64,000 nucleotides of DNA from Bacteroidales bacterium (GTDB lineage Bacteria > Bacteroidota > Bacteroidia > Bacteroidales > BM520): contig JAEEQW010000014.1 of the NCBI GenBank assembly GCA_016285515.1, positions 1 to 64,000 on the forward strand. The letters are read 5' to 3'. Below, one piece after another: positions 1-10,022 of this stretch; the stretch's first letter is position 1, and every line of letters starts with the position of its first letter. The notes beneath the pieces are model-generated. The model was not told where the DNA came from and searched no databases. It worked only from the letters and a program-made list of their open reading frames with translations. A program made the position numbers and the translations under genes.

Positions 1-810
1 CTGACGAGTGGTGTGCTGGCTTACAATCCTGTTAGCGGAAACCTATACGGTTGCAATAGATATTCAAATAATGCGACATTATACAGCATAAACCTTTCGA
101 CAGGGACTGAAACGGCAGTTGCAAACATAAACAGCAATTACCAAACATTATGCATTGCATTTGACCGGAATGGGAGTTGTTACATTTTGGATGTTGCGGG
201 AAACATCAAGCCATTTAATATCGAAACCGGCAGTATCGGAAACCCCATCTATACAATTCCTGGATTTATGGTCAACTATGGCGATTCAAATGCCATGACA
301 TGCGATTTCGAGACCAACACCCTCTATTGCACTTCAGTCGATATGGAAGATAACAAAACCCAGTTGTATTCATTTAATCTTGACAGCGGCACATTCAGTT
401 ATTTAGGCAAATTCCCTATTTTTTGCAACGCACTTGCAATCACATCCTCTATCGGCTGGATGAACGTGGAACCTGTATTCGGCGTGGTTGAGGTTGGTGA
501 AAGCACAACAGTGGCAATGCGGCTCAATGGTGGATGGGCGCAATCAGGCACATTCAATGCCACCTGTTCAATCGTCAACAACGCTACAGATGCAGTCGAA
601 ATCCCAGTCACGATGACCATTGCACAGGAAAAAATCCCTGGGGACGTCAACCTTGACGGCATAGTGAACGTTATCGACATACAGACAGCAGTGGCCTATA
701 TCTGCGGAGGCAATCCTTCAACCTTCGATTTCGACAATGCCGACATCAACGGTGACGGCACTGTCAACATCCTTGACGTGATGCAAATTGTAAACATTAT
801 TTTTTTATAA
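1..810 (+). CDS. Secreted protein with C-terminal dockerin-like pair (5' partial)
   Basis: The reading frame is open to the left edge, so only the C-terminal ~270 residues are visible and the GTG at 13 is not a trusted start. The first ~150 residues have the repetitive 'LYxxNxxTG' look of a beta-propeller or YncE-like repeat region. Next comes a beta-sandwich segment (about 155-210, 'WMNVEPVFGVVEVGES') of the kind found in Bacteroidota secreted proteins. The last ~55 residues form a dockerin-like pair of calcium-loop repeats (GDVNLDGIVNVIDI and ADINGDGTVNILDV), and the protein stops right after VNIIFL. There is no T9SS tail. Function unknown; probably exported or surface associated. Confidence 0.8.
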   Translation: MTSGVLAYNPVSGNLYGCNRYSNNATLYSINLSTGTETAVANINSNYQTLCIAFDRNGSCYILDVAGNIKPFNIETGSIGNPIYTIPGFMVNYGDSNAMTCDFETNTLYCTSVDMEDNKTQLYSFNLDSGTFSYLGKFPIFCNALAITSSIGWMNVEPVFGVVEVGESTTVAMRLNGGWAQSGTFNATCSIVNNATDAVEIPVTMTIAQEKIPGDVNLDGIVNVIDIQTAVAYICGGNPSTFDFDNADINGDGTVNILDVMQIVNIIFL

Positions 811-890
811 TGTTGTCCGATAAATAATTGTTGGGGCGTCACATGACGGTTGGAAATCGCAAGACGTGGTGGAACCGTTACTAAGTATTA

Positions 891-1877
891 CTAATGTTTC
901 CCGCCGAAGTATTTCATGAACTGAGTACGTTCAAACATATTGGTTTCATCATTGACGCTTCCGGCATTAAGCTTGCCAATGAATTGTGAAATTGATGAAA
1001 AACCTTTCTTGTTCATCCAATCTATAACGTTATCGTTCATAACTTTGATGAACTCAGGACCTTTTTCGAAAATGATACTGCACACCTCGACTGCATTAGC
1101 ACCGGCGAGAATTGATTTGACAATGCCGTCACCGTCATGAACTCCACCAGATATTGCAATATCAATATTTTTCACGACATTGGAAGCAATTCCAGTCCAT
1201 CGTAATGAATTTGAAAGCTCACTACCGTTACTCAAAACTTGACCTACAGTGTGCGTCATTGTATCTGTATCAATATCAACCGGGTAGAAACGATTAAACA
1301 ACACCACAGCATCAGCACCGTTCTCCTTGAGCTGGTCGATAAGATTAATCGGATTTGAAAAATTGTTGCCCAATTTCATGATGATAGGAATATTAACATC
1401 CTTTTTGAGACGTTGCAAAATGGAGACATGTTCCTTCTCAAAAGAACCGTATTCATATTTCTTTGAGGTCTGCAATGCAAGGATATTGATTTCGAGTGCA
1501 TCAGCTCCGGCGTTTTCAATTTCCTTGGCAAAAGATGTCCATTCAGCATTGTCATGACAGCTGATGCTTGCAATGACAGGAATGTCACACGATTTTTTGC
1601 TGTTTCTGATAACATCCAGATATTCGCTCACCTTATGTTGGCGAATATAAGTGGAAAAATAGTCATAACCTTCCGAATGTTCGTATGCGTTATATGCAAT
1701 AGCCTGATTGGTTTCCATCATAATCTGTTCCTCGAACAATGATTTCATGACTACTGCGCCGGCACCGGCTTCAGCGAGGCGAGCGATTTTTTCAGCACTG
1801 TCGGTAAGTCCCGAACTGCTGACTATTATAGGATTTGAAAGTTTAAGCCCTGCAAAGGATGTTGTTAAAAGTGACAT
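891..1877 (-). CDS. Dihydroorotate dehydrogenase-like FMN protein
   Basis: A 328-residue TIM-barrel flavoprotein of the dihydroorotate dehydrogenase superfamily. The N-terminus (LSNPIIVSSSGLTDS) and the C-terminal phosphate-binding region (AISGGVHDGDGIVKSILAGA) fit FMN binding. It matches the recalled 'DHODH-like' family common in Bacteroidota rather than a clear biosynthetic PyrD, so the substrate is uncertain. A -7 element lies 33 bases upstream of the ATG, suggesting transcription separate from the upstream flavodoxin-type gene 66 bases away. A role in pyrimidine synthesis is possible but not shown. Confidence 0.8.
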   Translation of the reverse strand: MSLLTTSFAGLKLSNPIIVSSSGLTDSAEKIARLAEAGAGAVVMKSLFEEQIMMETNQAIAYNAYEHSEGYDYFSTYIRQHKVSEYLDVIRNSKKSCDIPVIASISCHDNAEWTSFAKEIENAGADALEINILALQTSKKYEYGSFEKEHVSILQRLKKDVNIPIIMKLGNNFSNPINLIDQLKENGADAVVLFNRFYPVDIDTDTMTHTVGQVLSNGSELSNSLRWTGIASNVVKNIDIAISGGVHDGDGIVKSILAGANAVEVCSIIFEKGPEFIKVMNDNVIDWMNKKGFSSISQFIGKLNAGSVNDETNMFERTQFMKYFGGKH

Positions 1878-1909
1878 GATCTTTGATTTTTATAAAATTA
1901 AATATTGTG

Positions 1910-1917
1910 CAAAGATA
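1910..1917 (-). promoter_or_regulatory. Bacteroidota-type -7 element
   Basis: TATCTTTG on the minus strand matches TAnnTTTG and sits 33 bases upstream of the ATG of the DHODH-like gene. No convincing -33 box was assigned. Confidence 0.55.
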
Positions 1918-1943
1918 GTTTTTTTTATTTTTAAATGAAATTT

Positions 1944-2519
1944 TTATTTTGCCATTGCGACATCGATTTCGTGCATAGTCTTTGCAAGTATTGCTTCCAC
2001 ATCGGCACCGACTATGTCAAGCGATTCTGCCTGGAAAATGTGAGTCTTTTCAATACCCCAATAGATGTTTGCCAAACCTTTGATATATTCATAGCCTTCA
2101 TTGTGCGGCACAACCGGTCCTCCAGCAGTGGAAACATAAAAAAGTTCCTTTGCTTTGCACAGGCCAAGTGGCTGACCGTCTTCAGTATATCCGAATGTAA
2201 TACCTTGAACCATAATGTTCTCAATATAAATCTTAAGACTTGCAGGGAATGACATATCCCAGTATGGAGCGGCAATGACTATAGTATCCGCATTGGCGAA
2301 CTCTTTGGCTGTATTGAAATATTCCGAAGAAAAATCACAGACAGAAATAAGACTGTCACGTTCCGGCAATGAAATGCAAGTATGCGGAGAAAGGCGTTTC
2401 TCATCAAGATTGATGGTTGTTATCCTGCCTTCCAACTTGCCGAGCAGGTGGCGAGCAAGTCTCCTTGTGCGTGAATTTTGTCTCACACACGAGTCTATAT
2501 ACAGAATATTATTAATCAT
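1944..2519 (-). CDS. Flavodoxin-fold NAD(P)H-dependent oxidoreductase
   Basis: About 191 residues with the flavodoxin-like fold of the NADPH-dependent FMN reductase / azoreductase group: LYIDSCVRQNSRTRRLARHL at the N-terminus binds the flavin phosphate, followed by 'DTIVIAAPYWDMSFPASLKI' and 'GQPLGLCKAKELFYVSTAGG'. I chose the ATG at 2519 (MINNILYID) because the longer frame adds 20 residues that only read typA antiparallel frames. The start overlaps the typA stop by 8 bases, implying translational coupling. Likely a cytosolic quinone, azo or nitro compound reductase; the substrate is not predictable. Confidence 0.8.
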   Translation of the reverse strand: MINNILYIDSCVRQNSRTRRLARHLLGKLEGRITTINLDEKRLSPHTCISLPERDSLISVCDFSSEYFNTAKEFANADTIVIAAPYWDMSFPASLKIYIENIMVQGITFGYTEDGQPLGLCKAKELFYVSTAGGPVVPHNEGYEYIKGLANIYWGIEKTHIFQAESLDIVGADVEAILAKTMHEIDVAMAK

Positions 2520-4344
2520 CAGGACTTCCTTTCCATGTGCCTCTTCTGATGGCATCTCTTTTACGTTCCATGGCATCAAGAATAATCTTTCTAATTCTCA
2601 ACGACTTAGGTGTAACTTCAAGATATTCGTCTTCTCTTATATACTCCATACATTCTTCCAACGACATTTTTACAGCTGGTGCGATGTTCATTTTGTCCTC
2701 CGAGCCTGATGCACGCATGTTCGAAAGTTTTTTCGTGATGCAGACATTGCAGACGATATCGTTGGCATGGATATGTTCTCCAATGACTTCACCTTCATAG
2801 ACTTCCTCGTTTGGTTCGACGAAGAACTTGCCTCTTTCCTGCAAGTTATTGAGCGAGTATGGTATGGCAGTGCCGGTTTCCTTGGCTATAATGGCACCGA
2901 GACGGTTATTGCTTATATCACCCTTCCATGGCTGGTAGCTGTCGAAATTATGGGACATGATAGCTTCTCCCTCTGAAAGCGTAAGAATAAGGTTTCTCAG
3001 TCCCATCAAACCTCGTGAAGGAATATTGAAAACCATGTAAAGACGGTCGTTTTTGGTTTCGATGGATTTGATTTCGCCTCTGCGTTCGGTGATTTTCGCG
3101 ATGATTTTGCTGCTGAAATCTTCAGGAGTTATGATGGTCAGCTCTTCTATAGGCTCACAATCGACGCCATCAATATTCTTTATGACGACTTTCGGTTGTC
3201 CGACCTGCAGTTCAAAGTTTTCACGCCTCATGGTTTCGATGAGGATGGAAAGGTGGAGTACACCACGACCATAAACCAGATAGGAGTCAGGTGAATCGGT
3301 GTCTTCGACTCTAAGGGCAAGATTCTTTTCAGTTTCCTTGTAAAGTCGTTCTCTGATATTTCTGGAAGTGACGTATTTGCCTTCTCTTCCGAAGAACGGC
3401 GAAGTGTTGATAGTGAAGAGCATACTCATTGTCGGCTCATCAACCTTGATTGGTTTCAAAGGCTCCGGATTAAGTTCATCGCAGATGGTGTCACCGATTT
3501 CGAAGCCGTCAACACCAAGTATCGCACAGATTTCTCCGGCATCAACAGGTGTCTTGATTTTTTCTTTGCCAAGTCCTTCAAATATATAAAGTTCCTTTAT
3601 CTGTGACTTACTCTGTGTGCCGTCGCGTCTGACAAGAGTGACGTTCTGACCGGCTTTTAGCGTACCACGGTGTAACTTGCCAACTGCAATTCTTCCAACA
3701 TAAGACGAATAATCCAATGAAGTAATCATCAGTTGTAAGTTGCCTTCCTCAACAGTTGGTGCAGGGACATCATCAATGATCTTATCCATCAGATAAGAGA
3801 TGTCATTGGTGGGGTTTTTCCAGTCAGGTCCCATCCAACCTTGTTTTGCAGAGCCATATACAGTCGTGAAATCAAGCTGGAAGTCATTGGCGCCAAGATT
3901 ATACATGAGGTCAAACACATCTTCCTGCACTCTTTCCGGATTGCAGTTCGGTTTGTCAACTTTGTTGATGACAACGATAGGTTTCAGGCTAAGTTCGAGA
4001 GCTTTCTGAAGAACAAACCTTGTCTGTGGCATAGGTCCTTCGAAAGCATCAACAACCAACAGAACGCCATCAGCCATATTGAGAATTCTCTCCACCTCAC
4101 CACCGAAATCGCTATGGCCGGGTGTGTCTATAATGTTTATTTTATATCCTTTATAATGGACTGATACATTTTTTGATAAAATCGTGATACCCCTTTCCCT
4201 TTCGAGGTCGTTGCTGTCAAGAATCTGAGTACCCATGTTCTGGTTTTCGCGAAAGATGTTGGCCTGATACAACATACGGTCAACCAAAGTGGTCTTGCCG
4301 TGGTCAACATGGGCTATTATTGCAACATTTCTAATCTTCTGCAT
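2512..4344 (-). CDS. typA: Translational GTPase TypA/BipA
   Basis: A 610-residue full-length GTPase. The G1 loop is [16 protein letters not shown]2/G3 include RERGITI and [12 protein letters not shown], and G4 is NKVDKP. EF-Tu domain 2, EF-G-like domains III and V and the BipA C-terminal domain ([13 protein letters not shown], then TPKSLRIRK) follow in order. It binds the 70S ribosome and supports 50S assembly and stress adaptation in the cytosol. The gene lies 5 bases downstream of the M16 protease gene and overlaps the reductase gene by 8 bases, so the three probably form one transcript. Confidence 0.97.
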   Translation of the reverse strand: MQKIRNVAIIAHVDHGKTTLVDRMLYQANIFRENQNMGTQILDSNDLERERGITILSKNVSVHYKGYKINIIDTPGHSDFGGEVERILNMADGVLLVVDAFEGPMPQTRFVLQKALELSLKPIVVINKVDKPNCNPERVQEDVFDLMYNLGANDFQLDFTTVYGSAKQGWMGPDWKNPTNDISYLMDKIIDDVPAPTVEEGNLQLMITSLDYSSYVGRIAVGKLHRGTLKAGQNVTLVRRDGTQSKSQIKELYIFEGLGKEKIKTPVDAGEICAILGVDGFEIGDTICDELNPEPLKPIKVDEPTMSMLFTINTSPFFGREGKYVTSRNIRERLYKETEKNLALRVEDTDSPDSYLVYGRGVLHLSILIETMRRENFELQVGQPKVVIKNIDGVDCEPIEELTIITPEDFSSKIIAKITERRGEIKSIETKNDRLYMVFNIPSRGLMGLRNLILTLSEGEAIMSHNFDSYQPWKGDISNNRLGAIIAKETGTAIPYSLNNLQERGKFFVEPNEEVYEGEVIGEHIHANDIVCNVCITKKLSNMRASGSEDKMNIAPAVKMSLEECMEYIREDEYLEVTPKSLRIRKIILDAMERKRDAIRRGTWKGSPDD

Positions 4345-4349
4345 ATATG

Positions 4350-7037
4350 TTATTTTAAATTGTCGATTATCTTTTTATCGCCTACAACGATAAATTTCAT
4401 ATTCTCAATATTAATGTATTTGTCAATGGCATCGAGAACCTGCTGTAAAGTCAGGTTATCAAGTGTTTGGATTTCTTTCTCAATATAATTCAGCGGCAAA
4501 TTCATCACAGACAAATAGACAAGTACATTAAGAAGTGCGTTTAGTGTTTCATAACTACGTGATTCCTTGCGTTTTATAGCAATCTTCGTTTCGATGAGGT
4601 CCTGTTCGGTATATGTTTTACCATATTTGCTGATTATTTCTCGGAAAAGGTCGATGGATTCCTGCGTTACTGAGGACTGCACGTTTGCATATCCGCGTAA
4701 CAATCCGTAGTACTTGCAATTAATCAGAAAAGAATATGCACCGTAGGTATAGCCATGTTCAAGTCTCAACACCTTGAAGAGTTTTCCACCTGAGCCGTCA
4801 CCGAGTTTGTAGTTAGCGACGTATGCGGGGACATAATCCGCATGATTTCGCGGCATTGCCCGCTGTCCGACCATTATGAACGATTGTTTGGCATCAGGAT
4901 ATTGAACCGGAATGATAACCTTGTCAGTCTGTTTCAAATCAGGAATATGAGTTATGGCGACATCTTTCCTTTGCCACTTGAAGTCCTTGAAAGCATCTGC
5001 AACCTGCTGTTTGTCAACATCTCCGGCAATGATAAAATCGCAGTTGGAAGGAGAGACATATTTGTTATAGAAATCTTTTAAGTCATTGACTGTAAGCTTA
5101 CTGACAGTTTCCAATGAGCCATAAAAAGGCATTGAAACAACATTATCACCCAAGATGGCTTTATTGAATGCATTTTTCCCAAGTCTGACAGGGTCGGCAA
5201 GATCCTGCTGTATTACGGCAAGGGTTTCATTTTTGATACGTTGAAATTCATTTTCGTCCCATCGTGGCCGTGTCAGCACCTCATTGAGAATATTGACGAG
5301 CGCGGGCATATCCTCGCTCAGAGACACCACAGTGAAAGAAATGCTGTCGTTTGTCGAATTGACGATAAGCTCTGTGCCATAGTTTCTGAACGCATCTTCC
5401 AGTTCTTCAGGCGTTTTGTCAGCCGTGCCTTCATTCAGGAGTTTTGCCATAAGGTACGATGCCCCGGCTTTGTCAGGGTCACAGTCAATAGAACCTGCCT
5501 TTATTATAAATGAAAAAGCTGCAAGCGGCAATCTGCTTCTGGTTATGCCGTAAATGTTGATGCCATTTGAATGCTTATCAGTCCAAATTGTTGGAAAAAT
5601 TATTTTATGAAGGTCTCCCAGTTCCGGTTCAATGCTCCTGTCGAACGAAGACGGAGAGAAAGGATAATCATCATCCACTATTTCACCCGGAGCAGAATTA
5701 ACCACCTGAGATTCAATGGCTTCTTCTTTAACATCAGCAGGTATGGAATCATTAAGAGCCAAATCTGTTTGGCCGACAGGAACAAAACTTGTCGCGACAA
5801 AAGGCTTGTCCTTTATATATTTATTGTAAACATTAACTACATCTTCCTTGGTTAGACTTCTGATAATTTCCAATTCTTTATACACAATGTCCGGAGAGCC
5901 TGCAAAAACATTGGTTTGAGCCAATGTCATGGCAGTGTAAAGGTTAGAGTGGAAGTCCTGATAAAACTGGAGTTCGTAACTCTTCTTTATCCTTAACAGT
6001 TCATTGTCGTCAATAGGTGTGTTTTCAAAGGTTGCAAACGCACGTTTTATTGCATCATATACATTATTCAGGTTGACCCCCTGGTATGTGCGCACTCTTA
6101 TTGTTGTTTCACCGCATATTTCCCTTGAATATGACTGCATCACCATATCAGGAGCAAGTTGTTTTTCAATGATTTCCTTGTATAGCGGAGTCTTTTTCCC
6201 GACTGACAACAGACTGCACATAAAATCGAGAGCGTATGATTCTTTGCTGTATTGTTCCGGGGAAGGGAAAGTGATATTCAGTTCCGGAAGATTGGCATAT
6301 TTGTCTTCATAAACGAGTCTGATTTCCTTGTCAAGAACAGGAATCATGACATTATTCTTCTCATTTATAGAATGGGACTTGATTTCACCGAAATATTTTT
6401 CAACTAATTCTTTTGTCTTATCCACGTTGAAGTCACCGGAAATAGCTATAGTTGCATTATTCGGCTGATACCATTTGTTATAAAAGTCTTTAACGTCCTG
6501 AGTGGTGGCGGAGCGGATGTCATCCATTTCGCCTATTGTAGTCCAGTTATACGGATGATCGGCAGGGTAGAGTGCACGTCGCATCACCTCCTCGGTATGT
6601 CCATACGGCTGATTATCATACGATTGTCGTTTTTCGTTGATAACTATATCTTTTTCACGCTGAATACCGGCAGCAGTTACAGTATTGATAAAGAATCCCA
6701 TTCTGTCGGATTCCATCCATAAGATTTTTTCGAGAGCATCGTTGGGGACGGTTTCATAATAGATAGTGCCATCATCCCATGTGCCACCGTTGAAATTACC
6801 GCCAAGGTCACTAATCTTGCTAAAAAATTCATTGCGTTTCAGATGTTCGGAACGCTGGAACATCAAATGTTCAAATAAGTGAGCGAAGCCAGTTTTGCCT
6901 TTCCTTTCACGGTTTGAGCCGACATGATATTGGATTGCGACAGCCACAACGGGATTTGTATGGTCTTCATGTAAGATGACTTCAAGCCCGTTTGACAGTG
7001 CATATTTTTCATATTTGAGTTCAAATTTCTTACGCAT
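4350..7037 (-). CDS. M16 family zinc metallopeptidase, two-module
   Basis: An 895-residue insulinase/pitrilysin-type protein carrying both halves in one chain. The first module has the inverted zinc motif HLFEH (His53, Glu56, His57). The second half (from about residue 480) keeps the fold but shows no HxxEH, as expected for the inactive half. No classical signal peptide is seen: the chain begins MRKKFELKYEKYALSNGLEV, so it may be cytosolic or exported by a non-obvious route. First gene of a likely operon with typA and the flavodoxin-fold reductase. A -7 element is 57 bases upstream of the start. Confidence 0.92.
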   Translation of the reverse strand: MRKKFELKYEKYALSNGLEVILHEDHTNPVVAVAIQYHVGSNRERKGKTGFAHLFEHLMFQRSEHLKRNEFFSKISDLGGNFNGGTWDDGTIYYETVPNDALEKILWMESDRMGFFINTVTAAGIQREKDIVINEKRQSYDNQPYGHTEEVMRRALYPADHPYNWTTIGEMDDIRSATTQDVKDFYNKWYQPNNATIAISGDFNVDKTKELVEKYFGEIKSHSINEKNNVMIPVLDKEIRLVYEDKYANLPELNITFPSPEQYSKESYALDFMCSLLSVGKKTPLYKEIIEKQLAPDMVMQSYSREICGETTIRVRTYQGVNLNNVYDAIKRAFATFENTPIDDNELLRIKKSYELQFYQDFHSNLYTAMTLAQTNVFAGSPDIVYKELEIIRSLTKEDVVNVYNKYIKDKPFVATSFVPVGQTDLALNDSIPADVKEEAIESQVVNSAPGEIVDDDYPFSPSSFDRSIEPELGDLHKIIFPTIWTDKHSNGINIYGITRSRLPLAAFSFIIKAGSIDCDPDKAGASYLMAKLLNEGTADKTPEELEDAFRNYGTELIVNSTNDSISFTVVSLSEDMPALVNILNEVLTRPRWDENEFQRIKNETLAVIQQDLADPVRLGKNAFNKAILGDNVVSMPFYGSLETVSKLTVNDLKDFYNKYVSPSNCDFIIAGDVDKQQVADAFKDFKWQRKDVAITHIPDLKQTDKVIIPVQYPDAKQSFIMVGQRAMPRNHADYVPAYVANYKLGDGSGGKLFKVLRLEHGYTYGAYSFLINCKYYGLLRGYANVQSSVTQESIDLFREIISKYGKTYTEQDLIETKIAIKRKESRSYETLNALLNVLVYLSVMNLPLNYIEKEIQTLDNLTLQQVLDAIDKYINIENMKFIVVGDKKIIDNLK

Positions 7038-7093
7038 AGTGTGTCTTCTATCTTCTTCTTCAATTTAATATGAAAGGCATCTTTTTCCGAATG

Positions 7094-7101
7094 CAAAATT
7101 A
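7094..7101 (-). promoter_or_regulatory. Bacteroidota-type -7 element
   Basis: TAATTTTG on the minus strand, 57 bases upstream of the M16 peptidase ATG, a good TAnnTTTG match for the M16-typA-reductase operon. Confidence 0.55.
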
Positions 7102-7200
7102 CATAAAATCTATGATTTTGAGTACGTTTGAAATTTAAAATAAAACTAAAATCATCGAGCGGAATGCTACACATACATCGTCATGACTTGGGGCGAAAAG

Positions 7201-7482
7201 CTATTGCTTTAATTCATATTTGTTTCTTTTTATGTATTTGAAGTACAGAAACAAATCTATGCTGACCAATGTTGCATTGAAAACGTACAGCCACGTAACT
7301 ATGTCATAATGATGTGTCACTTTGTGAATTATGCCGAAAATATACCCTAAAATGATGAACATCATGAAAACAGGGCTTTTCCCAATGACGACCTTAGTCC
7401 TTAAAGATTTAACTATGGAGACAGGCCAGCTTATGGCAAAACATAAGAGAAAAAGGACTTCCCAGATACTGAAATCTACCAT
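7201..7482 (-). CDS. Small three-helix membrane protein
   Basis: A 93-residue protein with three likely membrane helices (about 7-24, 38-56, 63-83) and a basic tail (KYIKRNKYELKQ). The first helix region 'FAISWPVSIVKSLRT' followed by 'GKSPVFMMFIILGYIFGI' recalls small PQ-loop / SemiSWEET-like half transporters, but the PQ pair is not clear. I therefore leave the function open. It is monocistronic, and its promoter region faces that of the DUF2461 gene. Confidence 0.75.
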   Translation of the reverse strand: MVDFSIWEVLFLLCFAISWPVSIVKSLRTKVVIGKSPVFMMFIILGYIFGIIHKVTHHYDIVTWLYVFNATLVSIDLFLYFKYIKRNKYELKQ

Positions 7483-7510
7483 TTGTTATTGTATTCGTTG
7501 AAAAACGTTG

Positions 7511-7518
7511 CAAAAGTA
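7511..7518 (-). promoter_or_regulatory. -7 element of small membrane protein gene
   Basis: TACTTTTG on the minus strand, 28 bases upstream of the ATG at 7482. It forms a divergent pair with the plus-strand element at 7532-7539. Confidence 0.5.
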
Positions 7519-7531
7519 GTTATATTATTCA

Positions 7532-7539
7532 TATTTTTG
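7532..7539 (+). promoter_or_regulatory. -7 element of DUF2461 gene
   Basis: TATTTTTG, 33 bases upstream of the ATG at 7573. A TTG at 7508-7510, 21 bases before it, is a plausible -33 element. Confidence 0.55.
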
Positions 7540-7572
7540 CAAAATGAATCTGAAACGTAAAAAAGGATAATC

Positions 7573-8262
7573 ATGAAAGCAAAATATGATGCAACAATGG
7601 CAGACCTTCTTCAATTCTATGCCGATCTGGCAGTTAACAACAACAAACCATGGTTCGACAAACATAAAGACTTGTATCTGAGTGTGAAGGAATTCAAGGA
7701 TAATCTTGCAATGGAGATTTATCAGGGCTTGCAGCAGTTTGACAAAGACTTGACAGGTCTCAGCATCAAAGACATCACATATCGCATTTATCAGGATTTG
7801 CGTTTCCATGACAGACCTCCGTACAAATCGTGGGTTGGAATATATGTCGCAAAAAAAGGCAAAAACTCGCCATACGCCGGATATTATCTTCATATCGAGC
7901 CATGTGAAAATCGATATTTTTTATGCTCAGGACTATACAGGGACGACAAACTGCTGCTGAAAAGCGTGCGTGAAGACATTCTTGTAAACGGCAAGGAGTT
8001 TGACAGGACTATAAAGGTCGGAAAAGGCTGGGAAATAGACTGGGATGGTGCATTGAAACGTGTTCCAAACGAATATCCGTCAGATGACAAATATTCAGAT
8101 TATTTCAAGCTGAAACACTTTTTGGTCATAAAAGAAATAGACGAGGATTATTTGCTTGCGCCGAACCTTGCATCGCGTGTATGCAACGATTTCAAAGCAA
8201 CACACTCATTTGTGAAAATGCTTAACAATGCCGTGGACTTCGCATTGGAGGAATGGAATTAA
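7573..8262 (+). CDS. DUF2461 family protein
   Basis: A 229-residue protein matching the DUF2461 / TIGR02453 pattern: an N-terminal 'FYADLAVNNNKPWFDKHKD', a central 'DITYRIYQDLRFHDRPPYKS' containing the conserved R-F-x-x-D-x-x-P-Y-K motif, and 'YAGYYLHIEPCENRYFLCSG'. The family is widespread and cytosolic, and its biochemical role is not established. It is followed 51 bases later by bcp and the two may be cotranscribed. Confidence 0.9.
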   Translation: MKAKYDATMADLLQFYADLAVNNNKPWFDKHKDLYLSVKEFKDNLAMEIYQGLQQFDKDLTGLSIKDITYRIYQDLRFHDRPPYKSWVGIYVAKKGKNSPYAGYYLHIEPCENRYFLCSGLYRDDKLLLKSVREDILVNGKEFDRTIKVGKGWEIDWDGALKRVPNEYPSDDKYSDYFKLKHFLVIKEIDEDYLLAPNLASRVCNDFKATHSFVKMLNNAVDFALEEWN

Positions 8263-8313
8263 TATTACGGTTTTGCAATGAAACCTGAAGAATTGATAAT
8301 AAATTAATACATT

Positions 8314-8766
8314 ATGAATATTGGAGACAAAGCTCCCGAAATTCTCGGAAAAGATGAGAACGGGAAAGAAATCAGACTGTCTGACTACAAAGGGCAGAAA
8401 TTGGTGCTCTACTTTTATCCGAAAGACAACACATCCGGATGTACGGCAGAAGCATGCAGTTTACGTGACAACTATAGCGAACTGCGTAAAGCAGGATATG
8501 CAGTGGTAGGCGTAAGCGTAGATGATGAGAAATCTCATCAGAAATTCATTGCCAAAAACGAACTGCCATTTCCTCTGATAGCCGACACTGACAAAACACT
8601 TGTAGAACAGTTTGGTGTATGGGGCGAGAAAAGCATGTATGGCCGTAAGTATTTCGGCACAATTCGTACCACATTCATCATTGATGAAAACGGTATTATT
8701 GAAAAAATTATTGGTCCCAAACAGATAAAGACTAAAATTCATGCCAGCCAAATTCTTGAAAAATAA
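8314..8766 (+). CDS. bcp: Thioredoxin-dependent peroxiredoxin, Bcp type
   Basis: A 150-residue peroxiredoxin of the AhpC/TSA superfamily. The active site GCTAEAC provides the peroxidatic Cys43 and a second Cys48 five residues later, the arrangement of the E. coli Bcp subgroup in which both cysteines are on the same helix. 'YFYPKDNTSGCT', 'VVGVSVDD' and 'RTTFIIDENGIIEKI' are family hallmarks. It reduces hydrogen and organic peroxides with thioredoxin in the cytosol. Confidence 0.95.
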   Translation: MNIGDKAPEILGKDENGKEIRLSDYKGQKLVLYFYPKDNTSGCTAEACSLRDNYSELRKAGYAVVGVSVDDEKSHQKFIAKNELPFPLIADTDKTLVEQFGVWGEKSMYGRKYFGTIRTTFIIDENGIIEKIIGPKQIKTKIHASQILEK

Positions 8767-8791
8767 GAATTAGTTGCGCTCACTTAATAAA

Positions 8792-9955
8792 ATGAACATA
8801 AGATTAGAAGAACCAAAGGATTATCGTGAGGTTGAGACCCTTACGCGCGAAGCATTTTGGAACGTATATCGCCCAGGATGCACAGAGCATTTCGTGCTCA
8901 ATCAGTACAGGACAAATCCTGACTTCATCCCAGAACTCGACTTTGTGATGGAAGAAGACGGCATAATTATGGGGCACATTATGTTTTCTAAGGCGGAGTT
9001 ATCGCTTGACGATGGTAGTCGAAAACATAGTTGGACTTTCGGTCCCATCAGTATCCATCCCGACTACAAGCGCAAGGGATATGGATTGAAGTTACTCAAC
9101 TATGCCTTGGGACAAGCCCGTAAGATTGGCGTTGGTTTTCTTTGCATGGAAGGCAATATCGATTTCTACAAGCATGCCGGCTTCGATTTGGCATGCAAAT
9201 TCAAAATCCACTACCACGATGAGCCTCGCGATGCTGAGGTGCCTTATTTCCTTGCGCAGGAACTAATCCCCGGTTGGCTGTCTGCGAATGGAATCATGGA
9301 AGCGACTTATTGTCCGCCGAAGGGTTATTTTGTCGCAGATGAAAATCCTGAAACGTTTGAGGCTTACGATGCCACGTTCCCGAAAAAAGAAAAACTTCGC
9401 CTGCCAGGACAATTGGGATATGACGGGGTGATGATGGAAACTAATCGGCTTCTCCTTCGCCCTTGGCTTGAAAGTGACGCAGAGACCCTCTTCAAATACG
9501 CTTCGGACCCCGATGTTGGTCCCCGCGCAGGTTGGCCACTCCACAAGACTGTTAAGGAAAGCCAGGAAATTATCCGCACTGTGTTTCACAACGACACGAC
9601 TTGGGCCATCGAACTCAAAGGAACTGGCGAGCCCATTGGATGCATAGGCTATCTTCCCTCGGACGGCTGCAAAATCCCCGCCCGTAATGGCGAGCCTCTT
9701 GTTGGCTATTGGATCGCCAAGCCCTATTGGAACAAAGGAATCTGCACCGAGGCATTGAAAAAGATGGTATGGCATATCTATGAGAGCACCACAATACCTT
9801 CGCTCATAAGTGGTCATTTCATTTCTAATCCCGCATCAGGCCGGGTGATGGAAAAATGCGGTTTCGTGGCCACAGGTGAGACCTATTTTGACGAAACACA
9901 ATACCAGGGTGAAGGCAAGCCTATCAGAGTATTGAGGTTGGATTTTAAACGATAG
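8792..9955 (+). CDS. Double GNAT acetyltransferase fusion
   Basis: The longer TTG start at 8774 adds six residues only; the ATG at 8792 (MNIRLEEPKDY) is preferred. Two GNAT domains lie in one chain. Domain 1 (about 1-165) has the acetyl-CoA loop region 'PDYKRKGYGLKLLNYAL'. Domain 2 (about 210-387) is of the RimJ/RimL type, starting 'METNRLLLRPWLESDAE' and ending 'SGRVMEKCGFVATGE', with 'IAKPYWNKGICTEAL' as its CoA-binding segment. Substrates are unknown. The second domain begins exactly like a stand-alone protein, which suggests the fusion of two once separate genes. Confidence 0.88.
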   Translation: MNIRLEEPKDYREVETLTREAFWNVYRPGCTEHFVLNQYRTNPDFIPELDFVMEEDGIIMGHIMFSKAELSLDDGSRKHSWTFGPISIHPDYKRKGYGLKLLNYALGQARKIGVGFLCMEGNIDFYKHAGFDLACKFKIHYHDEPRDAEVPYFLAQELIPGWLSANGIMEATYCPPKGYFVADENPETFEAYDATFPKKEKLRLPGQLGYDGVMMETNRLLLRPWLESDAETLFKYASDPDVGPRAGWPLHKTVKESQEIIRTVFHNDTTWAIELKGTGEPIGCIGYLPSDGCKIPARNGEPLVGYWIAKPYWNKGICTEALKKMVWHIYESTTIPSLISGHFISNPASGRVMEKCGFVATGETYFDETQYQGEGKPIRVLRLDFKR

Positions 9956-10022
9956 GGATGACGCCTTCATCCAGAATTGCGCTACCACGAGCAAATCGTA
10001 ACGAATAATTTAACGCTAAGAC

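Noticed and set aside
9263-9817. 184-residue frame antisense to the GNAT fusion
   Set aside because: Overlaps two confidently recognised domains on the other strand; no independent signals.
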